Positions 1 to 9,253 of a stretch of 64,000 bases of DNA are shown in pieces (the first letter of the stretch is position 1; each line of letters begins with the position of its first letter). Below the pieces are notes generated by a model, which was not told the DNA's origin, made no database searches, and saw only the letters and a list, made by a program, of their open reading frames with translations. Position numbers and translations under genes: made by a program. This stretch comes from Atlantibacter hermannii (GTDB lineage: Bacteria > Pseudomonadota > Gammaproteobacteria > Enterobacterales > Enterobacteriaceae), in NCBI GenBank assembly GCA_900635495.1, contig LR134136.1, positions 4,278,001 to 4,342,000 of the forward strand. Reading direction: 5' to 3'.

Positions 1-343
1 GGACAGACGCCGTGGTGACCAGCACATCGCCGACATTGATATGCGGCTGGATTGCGCCAGTCGTGCCGACGCGCAGGAACGTGCGGATACCCAGCTGCGC
101 CAGCTCTTCAACAGCGATTGACGTGGACGGGCCGCCGATGCCGGTAGAACAAATGATGACCGCTTTACCATCCAGTTCAGCGCGCCAGGAGGTGAATTCA
201 CGATGAGATGCCAGCTTAACCGGCTTGTCCATCAGCGCGGCGATCTTTTCCACTCGTTCCGGGTCGCCAGGGACGATAGCAAGCGTTGCGCCCTGCAGGT
301 CGCTTTTTGTGAGGCCGAGGTGAAAAACATCAGACGTAGACAT
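1..343 (-). CDS. udp: Uridine phosphorylase, N-terminal part (runs off window)
   Basis: Phosphorolyses uridine to uracil and ribose-1-phosphate in cytoplasmic pyrimidine salvage. About 114 codons are visible, beginning MSTSDVFHLGLTKSDLQGAT and containing the phosphate-site stretch VPGDPERVEKIA and the GIGGPS motif typical of the nucleoside phosphorylase family. The family protein is about 253 residues, so the 3' half lies outside the window. The ATG at 343 is preceded by an AAAGAGGAG ribosome site. The upstream region carries two CRP-like sites, which fits known CRP/CytR control of udp. No frameshift is seen in the visible part. Confidence 0.95.
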   Translation of the reverse strand, partial: MSTSDVFHLGLTKSDLQGATLAIVPGDPERVEKIAALMDKPVKLASHREFTSWRAELDGKAVIICSTGIGGPSTSIAVEELAQLGIRTFLRVGTTGAIQPHINVGDVLVTTASV

Positions 344-415
344 AAATGACTCCTCTTTGGGTCGGTTAGTCAGAAGCTGCAAAAGGGTACTTTACAGAAG
401 CTGGCCGCTGAATTT

Positions 416-483
416 CGTGACTCAATTCACTTGTAATGAAATCGCTTGCACATGATTTCCATAAAATAGTGATGCGCTTCACA
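416..483 (-). promoter_or_regulatory. udp control region: two CRP-like sites flanking a probable CytR region
   Basis: CGTGA-N6-TCACT lies at 416-431 and AGTGA-N6-TCACA at 468-483, with starts 52 bp apart. In E. coli the udp promoter has two CRP sites with CytR bound cooperatively between them, and this spacing fits that design. Assignment of CytR to the intervening bases is inference. Confidence 0.6.
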
Positions 484-591
484 TAATAACGCATCCCGGT
501 ACCGATCACAGGAACGGGTTTTACGAGTACGAATTTTCAGCTCGCAGACTATAGTTAGGGTTGCGCTAAAAAATGGTTACGGAGCCTGGCC

Positions 592-1413
592 ATGACAAAA
601 CAAAACACAACAGACAACTCTGCAGGATTTGCTTCCGCCGCTTCACCTGTCGCTTCAACGGTAGTACATACCTCCGAAGATGCCATTCATTGCGGAGAAA
701 CATCGATCCCCTCCCAGGGCGAAAATATGCCCGCGTGGTTCGCCCGCCCGGCACAGACGGATCACCCTCTCCCGGTCGTTATCGTGGTGCAGGAAATTTT
801 CGGCGTGCATGAGCATATCCGGGATATCTGCCGCCGCCTGGCCCATGAAGGTTACCTGGCTGTCGCGCCGGAACTCTATTTCCGTCAGGGCGATCCTGAA
901 GATTATGACGATATTTCTACGCTATTCAGCGAGCTGGTCAGCAAAGTTCCCGACGCACAAGTGCTGGCGGATCTGGACCATGTCGCCAACTGGGCGGCGC
1001 GCCAGGGCGGCGATCCGCATCGTTTGATGATGACCGGATTTTGTTGGGGCGGACGGATTACGTGGCTGTACGCCGCGCATAATCCGCAGCTTAAAGCAGC
1101 GGTGGCATGGTACGGAAAGCTGGTAGGCGAGAAGTCACTGAATTCGCCAAAACATCCGGTGGATATTGCTGTCGATCTTAATGCGCCAGTACTTGGGTTG
1201 TATGGCGCCCAGGATACGAGCATCTCGCTGGAAAGCGTGGAAACTATGCGCCAGGCGTTACGGGCGGCGAATGCAAACGCGGAGATCGTGGTCTATCCCG
1301 ATGCCGGACATGCGTTTAATGCCGACTATCGACCCAGCTATCACGCGGAGTCAGCCGCTGATGGCTGGCAGAGAATGCTGGAATGGTTTACCCGTTACGG
1401 CACAAAAAAATAG
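592..1413 (+). CDS. dlhH: Dienelactone hydrolase family protein
   Basis: A 273-residue alpha/beta hydrolase orthologous to E. coli YsgA/DlhH. The dienelactone hydrolase catalytic triad is visible: Cys151 in GFCWGG, Asp208 in YGAQD, and His240 in AGHAFN. The physiological substrate of the enterobacterial protein is not established, so the name reflects family membership. The ATG at 592 follows an ACGGAGCC ribosome site. It converges with metE and shares a bidirectional terminator with it. Length and frame match the E. coli protein (271 residues) with no disruption. Confidence 0.9.
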   Translation: MTKQNTTDNSAGFASAASPVASTVVHTSEDAIHCGETSIPSQGENMPAWFARPAQTDHPLPVVIVVQEIFGVHEHIRDICRRLAHEGYLAVAPELYFRQGDPEDYDDISTLFSELVSKVPDAQVLADLDHVANWAARQGGDPHRLMMTGFCWGGRITWLYAAHNPQLKAAVAWYGKLVGEKSLNSPKHPVDIAVDLNAPVLGLYGAQDTSISLESVETMRQALRAANANAEIVVYPDAGHAFNADYRPSYHAESAADGWQRMLEWFTRYGTKK

Positions 1414-1430
1414 CCATTGCTGAAGAAAAT

Positions 1431-1464
1431 AACGCCCCTCATTCACAACCGGATGAGGGGCGTT
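1431..1464. terminator. Bidirectional terminator between dlhH and metE
   Basis: A perfect 12-bp stem (AACGCCCCTCAT at 1431-1442 pairing with 1453-1464) has a 10-nt loop. A-rich sequence lies on its left and TTTT on its right, so it can serve both convergent genes. Confidence 0.85.
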
Positions 1465-1467
1465 TTG

Positions 1468-3730
1468 TCAGGCGCTACGCAGATTCTGCGCCGCTTTTAC
1501 CATATTCGCCAGCGCCTGGCGGGTTTCCGGCCAGCCGCGCGTTTTCAGGCCGCAGTCCGGGTTAACCCACAAACGCTGCGCCGGGATACGTTGCGCCGCT
1601 TTTTGCAGTAATGCCTCAATCCATTCTACATCCGGCACATTCGGCGAGTGAATGTCATACACGCCCGGTCCGATTTCATTGGGGTATTCAAATTCTTCGA
1701 AAGATTCCAGTAATTCCATGTCGGAACGCGAGGTCTCGATGGTGATGACGTCCGCATCCAGTGCCGCAATGGAATCCATAATGTCGTTGAATTCGCAGTA
1801 ACACATGTGGGTATGGATTTGGGTATCGTCACGCACGACGGCGGCATTAAGACGGAACGCTTCCACGCCCCACTCCAGATAAGCCTGCCAGTCGGCACGG
1901 CGCAGCGGCAGCCCTTCACGCAACGCGGGTTCATCGATTTGAATAATGCCAATGCCCGCGGCTTCCAGGTCTGCCACTTCGTCACGCAACGCAAGAGCAA
2001 TCTGTTTGGCGATGGTTTCACGGCTGACGTCTTCGCGCGGGAATGACCAGCAGAGGATCGTCACCGGCCCGGTCAACATGCCTTTTACGGGCTTATCGGT
2101 GAGGGATTGCGCGTACTTCGCCCACTCTACGGTAATCGGCTGTGGACGGCTGATATCGCCAATCACAACCGGTGGTTTCACGCAGCGTGAACCGTAGCTT
2201 TGCACCCAGCCGTTTTGAGTAAAGACAAAGCCGTCCAGGTGCTCGCCAAAGTATTCCACCATGTCATTCCGCTCGGCTTCACCGTGAACCAGCACGTCAA
2301 GGCCGAGGCGTTCCTGTTCGACAATCGCCTGCTTAATGTGCCCGGCAATGCCTGTACGGTAGTGATTCGCGTCAAGATTGCCTTTTTTGAAGTCCAGGCG
2401 CAGGCCGCGAATTTCGGTGGTTTGCGGGAACGAACCAATCGTGGTGGTGGGCCATGCCGGAAGATTAAAGCGGGCGCGCTGTGCTTCGGCGCGTACCGGA
2501 TAAGCGCTGGCGCGCTGGCTGTCCTGCGCGGTAATGGTCGCCAGGCGTTCACCCACCGCCGGGTTATGCACGCGGGCAGACCCACGACGCGCCTGGATCG
2601 GAACGCTCCATTCGGTAATTTTTTGGGTGTCGCCGCTGTTGAGCGCATCGCGCAGGAGCGCCAGTTCTTCACATTTTTGTAGCGCAAAGGCGAACCAGCT
2701 TTTCACTTCCGCGTCCAGACGGGTTTCCACACTCAGATCAATCGGGCTATGCAACAACGAGCAGGAAGATCCCACCCAGACGGCACGTTTACCGATAATG
2801 TCTTTAATGCGGGCATATTTTTCAGTCAAATCAGCGCGCCAGACGTTACGGCCATTAATAAGGCCTGCCGACAGCAACCATTCAGACGGCAAACGCGCAT
2901 GCAGCTCCGCCACGCTATCGTTACCGTGAACCAAATCGACGTGCAATCCGTGCACCGGCAGCGCGGTAATGGTATCCAGATTCGGCGTTACGCCTTCGAA
3001 ATAGGTGGTCAGCAGCAGTTTAACGTTGCCATGCAGGGCGTCATAAGCCGGTTTGAAGGCGTCCAGCCACGCCTGCGGCAGCTCCAGCACCAGGGCGGGC
3101 TCATCAATTTGCACCCACTCCACACCGCGCTTCGCAAGCTCAGCCAGAACCTGCTGGTAAACAGGAAGAATGTCATTGAGCAGCGACAGGCGATCAAACT
3201 GCTCGCCTTTGACTTTACCCAACCACAGGTAGGTTACCGGGCCCAGCAGCACAGGTTTGATGTGGTGCCCCAGCGCCAGCGCTTCGTCGACTTCATCCAG
3301 TAACTGCGTCCAGGCGAGGGTGAACTGTTGGCCTTTAACGAACTCCGGCACCATGTAGTGATAGTTGGTGTTAAACCATTTGGTCATTTCCGCCGCCGCT
3401 GCCGGTTCGCCGGTAGGCGCACGGCCCCGGCCGATACGAAACAGGGTATCGATGTCCACTGAGCCGTCTTTATTCTGATGACGCGCCGGGACGTTACCGA
3501 GAAGCAGGCTGGTGGACAACACATGATCGTACCAGGCGAAGTCGCCTACCGGCAGCAGATCCACCCCAGCCGCTTTTTGCTGTTCCCAGTGGCGAGCACG
3601 CAGTTCACGGCCCACCGCCAGTAATTCTTCACGAGAGCTGTTACCCGCCCAGTAACTTTCCTGCGCTTTTTTTAACTCGCGACGCAGGCCGACGCGGGGG
3701 GAAACCGAGGGTGTGATTATAGATTGTCAT
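1468..3730 (-). CDS. metE: Cobalamin-independent methionine synthase (one frameshift near the start)
   Basis: Transfers the methyl group from 5-methyltetrahydropteroyltriglutamate to homocysteine in the last step of methionine synthesis. The zinc ligands are visible in HMCYCEF (His and Cys) and in NPDCGLKTRGW. The true start is the ATG at 3730, giving MTIYNHTLGFP. The frame is then lost in a run of six C (plus-strand G 3696-3701). Removing one base continues into RVGLRRELKKAQESYWAGN and gives 753 residues, exactly the E. coli length. Without the correction only a 715-residue open frame from a GTG at 3615 remains. It is divergent from its activator gene metR, with MetJ-type boxes between. I consider the shift a sequencing error. 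Confidence 0.93.
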
Positions 3731-3864
3731 TGTTTTGCCTCTAAAATTTACAGTATTCCGCAGGATTTCGAATGGCGTGAAGGCGGCGAACTCGCCTGAC
3801 CCCGGAAACTGGCCGGGGTGTCCGGGCGTAGCCAACACGTCGTAAAATCGAAAAACCATGATTT

Positions 3865-3888
3865 GGACGTCTGGATGTTTACACATCT
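3865..3888. promoter_or_regulatory. Tandem met boxes (MetJ operator) between metE and metR
   Basis: Three adjacent octamers, GGACGTCT, GGATGTTT and ACACATCT, match the MetJ consensus AGACGTCT at 7, 5 and 6 of 8 positions. MetJ binds such tandem boxes cooperatively with S-adenosylmethionine as corepressor. Nearby, the octamer ATTCCTCA occurs twice (3909-3916 and 3924-3931) with a 15-bp period. Its role is unknown, though MetR sites are expected in this interval. Confidence 0.7.
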
Positions 3889-3951
3889 ATAATTCGCGGT
3901 TACTGTATATTCCTCAAGCGCAGATTCCTCATGGCAAAGTGAAGGACTTTC

Positions 3952-4905
3952 ATGATCGAAATTAAACACCTCAAAACGCTGCTGGCCCTGCAGAATTGCG
4001 GGTCTCTCGCCGCTGCGGCCGCCACCTTACATCAGACGCAGTCGGCCCTCTCGCATCAGTTCAGCGATCTTGAGCAGCGCCTCGGGTTTAAATTATTCGT
4101 TCGTAAAAGCCAGCCGCTGCGCTTTACGCCGCAGGGAGAGATCCTGTTGCAACTGGCGACGCAGGTACTGCCGCAGATCAACAGAGCGTTGCAGGAGTGC
4201 AATGAACCGCAGCAGTCCCAGTTGCGTATCGCCATCGAGTGTCACAGCTGTATTCAGTGGCTGACCCCGGCGCTGGAGAATTTCCGTAAACAGTGGCCGC
4301 AGGTGGAGATGGATTTCAAATCGGGCGTCACGTTCGATCCGCAACCGGCACTTCAGCAGAGCGAGCTCGACGTGGTGTTAACGTCAGATATCCTGCCGCG
4401 CAGCGGTTTGCACTATTCGCCCATGTTTGATTTTGAAGTGCGCCTGGTGCTGGCGACGGATCACCCGCTGGCCAGTAAACCGCGCATTACCCCGGAAGAC
4501 TTTGCCGGAGAAACGCTGCTGATTTATCCGGTGCAGCGTCAGCGTCTGGATGTCTGGCGCCATTTTCTGGAGCCTGCTGGCGTCAGCCCTTCGCTGAAAA
4601 GCGTCGATAACACGCTGTTGCTGATCCAGATGGTGTCGGCGCGCATGGGTATCGCGGCGCTGCCTCACTGGGTGGTGGAAAGCTTTGAACGCCAGGGGCT
4701 GGTGGTGACCAAAACGCTGGGAGAAGGCTTGTGGAGCCGGCTGTACGCCGCGGTGCGCGATGGCGAGCAGCGTCAGCCGGTCATTGATGCTTTTATTCGC
4801 TCTGCGCGGAACCACGCCTGCGATCATTTGCCGTTTGTGAAGAGCGCGGCGCGACCCAGCGTCGATGGACCCACAGTGAAGCCATTATCACCGAACCCCC
4901 AATAA
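3952..4905 (+). CDS. metR: LysR-family activator of methionine genes
   Basis: DNA-binding regulator that activates metE and other methionine genes with homocysteine as coeffector. The 317 residues equal the E. coli length. The N-terminal winged helix-turn-helix is visible (GSLAAAAATLHQTQSALSHQ, about residues 18-37), followed by the LysR effector domain. An AAGGAC ribosome site precedes the ATG. Its 3' end overlaps the 3' end of convergent bioP by 113 bp. The autoregulatory and MetJ sites should lie in the 221-bp interval shared with metE. Confidence 0.95.
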   Translation: MIEIKHLKTLLALQNCGSLAAAAATLHQTQSALSHQFSDLEQRLGFKLFVRKSQPLRFTPQGEILLQLATQVLPQINRALQECNEPQQSQLRIAIECHSCIQWLTPALENFRKQWPQVEMDFKSGVTFDPQPALQQSELDVVLTSDILPRSGLHYSPMFDFEVRLVLATDHPLASKPRITPEDFAGETLLIYPVQRQRLDVWRHFLEPAGVSPSLKSVDNTLLLIQMVSARMGIAALPHWVVESFERQGLVVTKTLGEGLWSRLYAAVRDGEQRQPVIDAFIRSARNHACDHLPFVKSAARPSVDGPTVKPLSPNPQ

Positions 4906-5692
4906 TAAAACTCGGCCAGTGAGGCTGTTCCTGCCAGATGGCGAGGTTAACTAACAACCCCGCCGGCACATGGACGTTGTTCATAATGCCCAGCGTCCCG
5001 GCATCGACCTGCGTCGCTCCGTAGTTCCACATAAAGTAGCCGAGCCCGGATGCCACCACGCCCAGCCAGACCAGTACGCTCCACTGTAGCGTGGTCGTGG
5101 GTAATTTATTCGGGTTGCCTAATATCAGCCACGCCACGCCAGCCACCACAAACGCACCGAGATAAAACCAGGAAAAGGCATTGTGCTGCGGCATCGGGTG
5201 CACTTCCATCAACCGCTTGTAGCCCACCATGCCGATGGCGAAACTGATATTCGCCAGTTGCACCAGCAGCAGGCCGAACCAGAAGTGTTCGCTGAGCTGG
5301 TCATAGCGGATAATTGCCGCGCCAACCACTGCCAGTAACGCGCTGAACGCATATCCCCAGCGCAGTGGACGACGACTGAGGACGTCATAAATCAGCGTGA
5401 TATACAGCGGCGTCAGAACGGTAAAAAGCAAAAATTCTGAGACAGTGAGATACAGATAGGCGCGGAAGCTGAACAGGTACATTACGCCCAGTTGCAGCGC
5501 GCCCACCAGCATATACAGCGCGATGACTTTCGGCTTCAGGCCCCTGAAGCGCAGGAATGGCAGAAACACCAGTGCCGCCAGCCCGACGCGCATCAGCACG
5601 GAAAAATAGCTGTCGACATGCCCGGCAAGGTATTCGCCAATCAGACTAAAGGAAAACGCCCACAGAATAGTGGTGATAATGAGTAGCGGCAC
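4793..5692 (-). CDS. bioP: Biotin transporter, DMT-type permease
   Basis: Orthologue of E. coli YigM/BioP, a high-affinity biotin uptake permease of the ten-helix drug/metabolite transporter superfamily. Hydrophobic segments run through the whole protein, beginning PLLIITTILWAFSFSLIG. I chose the GTG at 5692 because it gives 299 residues (the E. coli length) and is preceded by GGGGA at a suitable distance. An ATG at 5737 in the same frame would add 15 polar residues before the first helix. The last 113 bp overlap the end of metR on the other strand. A hairpin with 8-bp arms at 5778-5805 separates it from yigL. Confidence 0.88.
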   Translation of the reverse strand: MPLLIITTILWAFSFSLIGEYLAGHVDSYFSVLMRVGLAALVFLPFLRFRGLKPKVIALYMLVGALQLGVMYLFSFRAYLYLTVSEFLLFTVLTPLYITLIYDVLSRRPLRWGYAFSALLAVVGAAIIRYDQLSEHFWFGLLLVQLANISFAIGMVGYKRLMEVHPMPQHNAFSWFYLGAFVVAGVAWLILGNPNKLPTTTLQWSVLVWLGVVASGLGYFMWNYGATQVDAGTLGIMNNVHVPAGLLVNLAIWQEQPHWPSFIIGGSVIMASLWVHRRWVAPRSSQTANDRRRGSAQSE

Positions 5693-5816
5693 AGTGTTTG
5701 TCCCCGGGAATACCCGTCTCCAGGTGAAAAGCCGCATTGTAACCAGACTGACCCACGTCAGCTTGGTTATTTAGTTGACGAGTGATCAAATTATAACCAC
5801 TCGTCATTAAAACCGC

Positions 5817-6623
5817 TTACGCTTGGTTTAGGAACAGACGACGCAGATAGTGTGGAACAGCGTTATCGGCGTTGGTACCAATCACTTCCAGGTCCGGCAA
5901 CAGATCTTTTAACCGCTGGTGCGCGTTAGCCATAATGCAGCCTTTGCCCGCCATCGACAGCATCTCAGCATCGTTCATGCCGTCGCCAAACGCGATGCAA
6001 TCTTTCAGGGTATAGCCCATCGCTTTCGACACGGCTTCCAGCGCATGGCCTTTGGAAACGCCTCCCGCCATCACTTCCAGGCAGGTTAACGTCGAGAAAC
6101 TCACGTTGACCCGGTCGCCCCAGCGCGCGTTAATCGCCTGCTCAAGCGGCAGCAGTTTTTTATGGTCGTCGCAGGTAAAGAAGACTTTACTGATCCCTTC
6201 CGGTTCCAGAACGCCTGGCTCAAACAGCGTGTATTTAAATACCGCCTCGCGAAAATACTTCATCTCATCCGGGCGATGGCGGTTCATAAACCAGTCATCG
6301 TTACGGTACACGTTGGTCACAATATCGGGATTGGTGTGCACAACGCCAAACAGATCGGCGGCGATATCGCGATCCAGGTTATGGCTGAAGACCAGATTGC
6401 CCTCGGTGTCATGCACCCGCGCACCGTTGGAGGTGATCATGTATGCCTTGATCTCAAGGTTATCGCGGATCTGGGCTACGTCGACATGGTGGCGCCCGGT
6501 TGCGAACACAAAGTGGATGTCGCGTGCCGTTAACAGTTTCAGCGTTTCTTTGGCAAAGGGCGACAGGGTGTGGTCAGGGGACAAAAGAGTACCGTCTAAA
6601 TCAGACGCAACGACCTGATACAT
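5817..6623 (-). CDS. yigL: HAD-family phosphatase (pyridoxal phosphate phosphatase)
   Basis: A 268-residue Cof-type haloacid dehalogenase hydrolase. It opens with the catalytic DLDGTLL motif (nucleophile Asp8, general acid Asp10) and ends with GDGMNDAEML, which supplies the magnesium ligands. The E. coli protein dephosphorylates pyridoxal phosphate and sugar phosphates. In Salmonella and E. coli the sRNA SgrS stabilises yigL from the pldB-yigL mRNA, and the same order (pldB upstream, same strand, about 47 bp apart) is kept here. No disruption is seen. Confidence 0.93.
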   Translation of the reverse strand: MYQVVASDLDGTLLSPDHTLSPFAKETLKLLTARDIHFVFATGRHHVDVAQIRDNLEIKAYMITSNGARVHDTEGNLVFSHNLDRDIAADLFGVVHTNPDIVTNVYRNDDWFMNRHRPDEMKYFREAVFKYTLFEPGVLEPEGISKVFFTCDDHKKLLPLEQAINARWGDRVNVSFSTLTCLEVMAGGVSKGHALEAVSKAMGYTLKDCIAFGDGMNDAEMLSMAGKGCIMANAHQRLKDLLPDLEVIGTNADNAVPHYLRRLFLNQA

Positions 6624-6670
6624 AAAAATAATAACCTCTGGTTGGTAACAGGCGGTCTGACCGCCAGTAA

Positions 6671-7662
6671 TTAATCATGCGCATCGAAAAAATCGACGAT
6701 GGCATTAAGCGCCTCGGCGCGCATAGCGTCCTTTTCAAACAGGATCTCGTGGTACGCACCGTTAATGACGAAAGGTTTACCCCCCCAACAGGGGTGGCCC
6801 GCCGCGGCTCGAATTTCACAGAAGCGATCGTGCATGCGGTTATCCACCACGCGCTCCTCTTCTGCCTGGAGTAGCAATGTCGGCGTGGTCATCGCAGTGG
6901 CCCCTGCTAAGACCTGCTCTCCGGCAAGTATGCCTTCTCTGACCCAGTGATAGGTCGGCCCACCTACCCGCAACGTCGGTTCATCTGCATAAAAGCGCAG
7001 GTTGCGACGGTAGCGCTGGCGGCTGTGGGTTAACACATTTATGGCAAACGGCAACGCGCGCCAGCGGCCGGTGCCCATCGCGTAGCCCTCACGGATACGC
7101 TGGTGTCCTTCCGCCCAGTCGAGGATCTGGCGCACCATCCAGTCCGGTAAACGTAGCACAATGCCGAACATCGGGGCGCAAAACGCAATGGCGTCAAACG
7201 CCTCAGGCCGCCGTTCTAAAAACAGCGCGGATATTGCGCCACCCATGGAATGGGCAAGAACATAGCGTTTGCGCCAGGGGCCGTCTTTGATCTCCTGCTC
7301 CCAGAACAGTTCGAGATCGTCCACATAATCGCTAAAGCGCACCACATGCCCACGATGGGTATCGGACAATAACCGCCCCGAACGCCCCTGGCCGCGGTGA
7401 TCGATAATTAATACATCATAGCCGCAATGAAACAGATCCCATGCCAGCTCGGCATATTTCACGTAACTCTCGATACGCCCCGGGCAAATCACCACCACCC
7501 GATCGTGACGGGTTGCGCGAAGCGCACGAAACGCACCGCCACGCCATCCACGCCGGTAAATTCATCTTCTTCACGCTGCTGCCAGAAAGCCGTGAGCGGC
7601 CCCATAGTAAAAGCAGCAAATGCTTTTTCACGGGAATACCATCCATTTTTATGCTCACTCAT
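6671..7662 (-). CDS. pldB: Lysophospholipase L2 (one frameshift)
   Basis: Alpha/beta hydrolase acting on lysophospholipids at the inner membrane. The nucleophile elbow AHSMGGA is visible in the middle, with an HE pair in GAYHEILFEKDAMR near the end. The start is the ATG at 7662 (MSEHKNGWYSREKAFAAFTM), with an AGGG ribosome site. The frame breaks in VRFVRF at about 7520-7521: restoring one T in the coding strand gives VRFVRFRATRHDRVVVICPG and one continuous protein of about 330 residues. This looks like a homopolymer deletion. It lies upstream of yigL in the same direction and is divergent from rhtB. Confidence 0.88.
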
Positions 7663-7947
7663 GGGATACCCTGCCCTGATGTTGATTTCCGCGTTATACC
7701 CCTTTGTGTCCACGCCGCAGGCGCGTCAACGTTGCTCGCTGACAGGGGGGCGCTTGTCGCGTAATCCCGCCTTCCGCCTCACCTTTTCAGGTCTTCTTCG
7801 GCCACCCAAATTATCCGGGGTATAAACATTACTGCGTGTGAATAAATGCGGCGTTGTGTTTTGCCTGTTACGGCTGCCATGCAGCTACTTGAAAGATAGA
7901 AGGTATAGCGTATTGTGACATAAAAGCGCTTATTCAGGGAGTTTCCC

Positions 7948-8567
7948 ATGTCGTTCGAATGGTGGTGTACCTATTTGCTCACCACAATCATCCTCAGTCT
8001 TTCTCCCGGTTCCGGGGCTATCAACACCATGAGTACGGCAATGAGCCACGGTTATCGCGGCGCCGTCGCGTCGATTACCGGATTACAGCTGGGGCTGGCG
8101 ATCCATATTGTGCTGGTCGGCATCGGCCTGGGCGCGCTGTTTTCACGTTCTCTTATGGCATTTGAAGTGTTGAAATGGGCGGGTGCCGCCTACTTAATCT
8201 GGCTGGGTATTCAACAGTGGCGGGCAGCCGGAGCCATTGATTTACATACCCTGGCGAAAAGCCAGCCGCGTCGGAAACTGTTTCAACGCGCGGTGTTTGT
8301 GAATTTAACCAACCCGAAAAGCATTGTGTTTCTCGCCGCGCTGTTTCCGCAATTTATCGTGCCGCATCAGCCGCAAGCCGTGCAGTACGCCATTCTCGGC
8401 GTGACGACTATCGTTGTGGATGTGATTGTGATGATTGGCTATGCACGCTCGCTACCCGCATCGCGCTGTGGATCAAAGGGCCAAAGCAGATGAAGGCATT
8501 GAACCGGGTGTTTGGATCGCTGTTTATGCTGGTGGGCGCGCTACTGGCCAGTGCGCGCCCGGGTTGA
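7948..8567 (+). CDS. rhtB: Homoserine/homoserine lactone efflux protein (one frameshift)
   Basis: LysE/RhtB-family exporter with several hydrophobic helices and the characteristic SLSPGSGAINT motif near residue 20. The frame is lost after IVMIGYA (one base missing after 8444). Adding a base gives TLATRIALWIKGPKQMK and restores a 206-residue protein, the E. coli length. The corrected stop (8565-8567) directly abuts the stop of convergent rhtC at 8568. The upstream 285 bp shared with pldB holds both promoters; I see no further gene there. Confidence 0.9.
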
Positions 8568-9189
8568 TTAGCGCGAAATAATCAAATGGATCCCAAAGCC
8601 GGCAAACAACGCGCCGGCGACACCGTCGATCCATTTGGCCATTCTCTGGTAACCACGGCGCATCGCCGGTAAGGCAAACAAGCTTGCCACCAGCGTGAAC
8701 CACGCAAAGGTTTCCAGCGCGATCAGCAGGAAAATACCCCAGCGTTCGCCGCTGCCGACGTTATCGCCGACAAATAACGAGAATACGCTGCCGAAATAGA
8801 TAATCGCTTTCGGGTTCGCCAGATTGGTCAGCAGACCTTTGATAAAAGCTTTGTCCGCCGCGCGCCAGCTCAACCTGCGGCTCATCTGTGGACGCGGCGC
8901 TTTTCTTCAGCGCGCCGCGCAGCATTTGATAGCCCATCCAGCACAGGTACAACCCGCCGCCAACCATGATGATGTTATGCAGCCAGGCCATCTTTTCGAG
9001 AATGATGTGTAACCCCAGTAATGCCACGCCGGCCCAGACCATAACGCCTGCGGTTATGCCGAGTACGCCAAGCATGGCCTCTTTTCGCGAGCGGCTGACC
9101 GCAGTTTGGGAGACAAAGAAAAAATCGGGACCGGGGCTGATTAGAGCAAGCAGATGAACCGCAGCGACTGTCAGAAAAAGCATTAACAT
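8568..9189 (-). CDS. rhtC: Threonine efflux protein (one frameshift)
   Basis: RhtB-family exporter for threonine. The N-terminal motif LISPGPDFFFVSQTAVSRSRK and membrane helices are evident. The frame breaks in a run of four A on the plus strand (8844-8847). Deleting one base joins VELARGGQSF to IKGLLTNLANPKAIIYFGSV and gives 206 residues, as in E. coli. It lies upstream of recQ, pointing towards rhtB, with stop codons abutting. Confidence 0.9.
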
Positions 9190-9253
9190 GGGAAATTACT
9201 CGTCGGATAATCATTCATTGAATGATCATCCTGCCACGTAATGTCAGCGCTGG

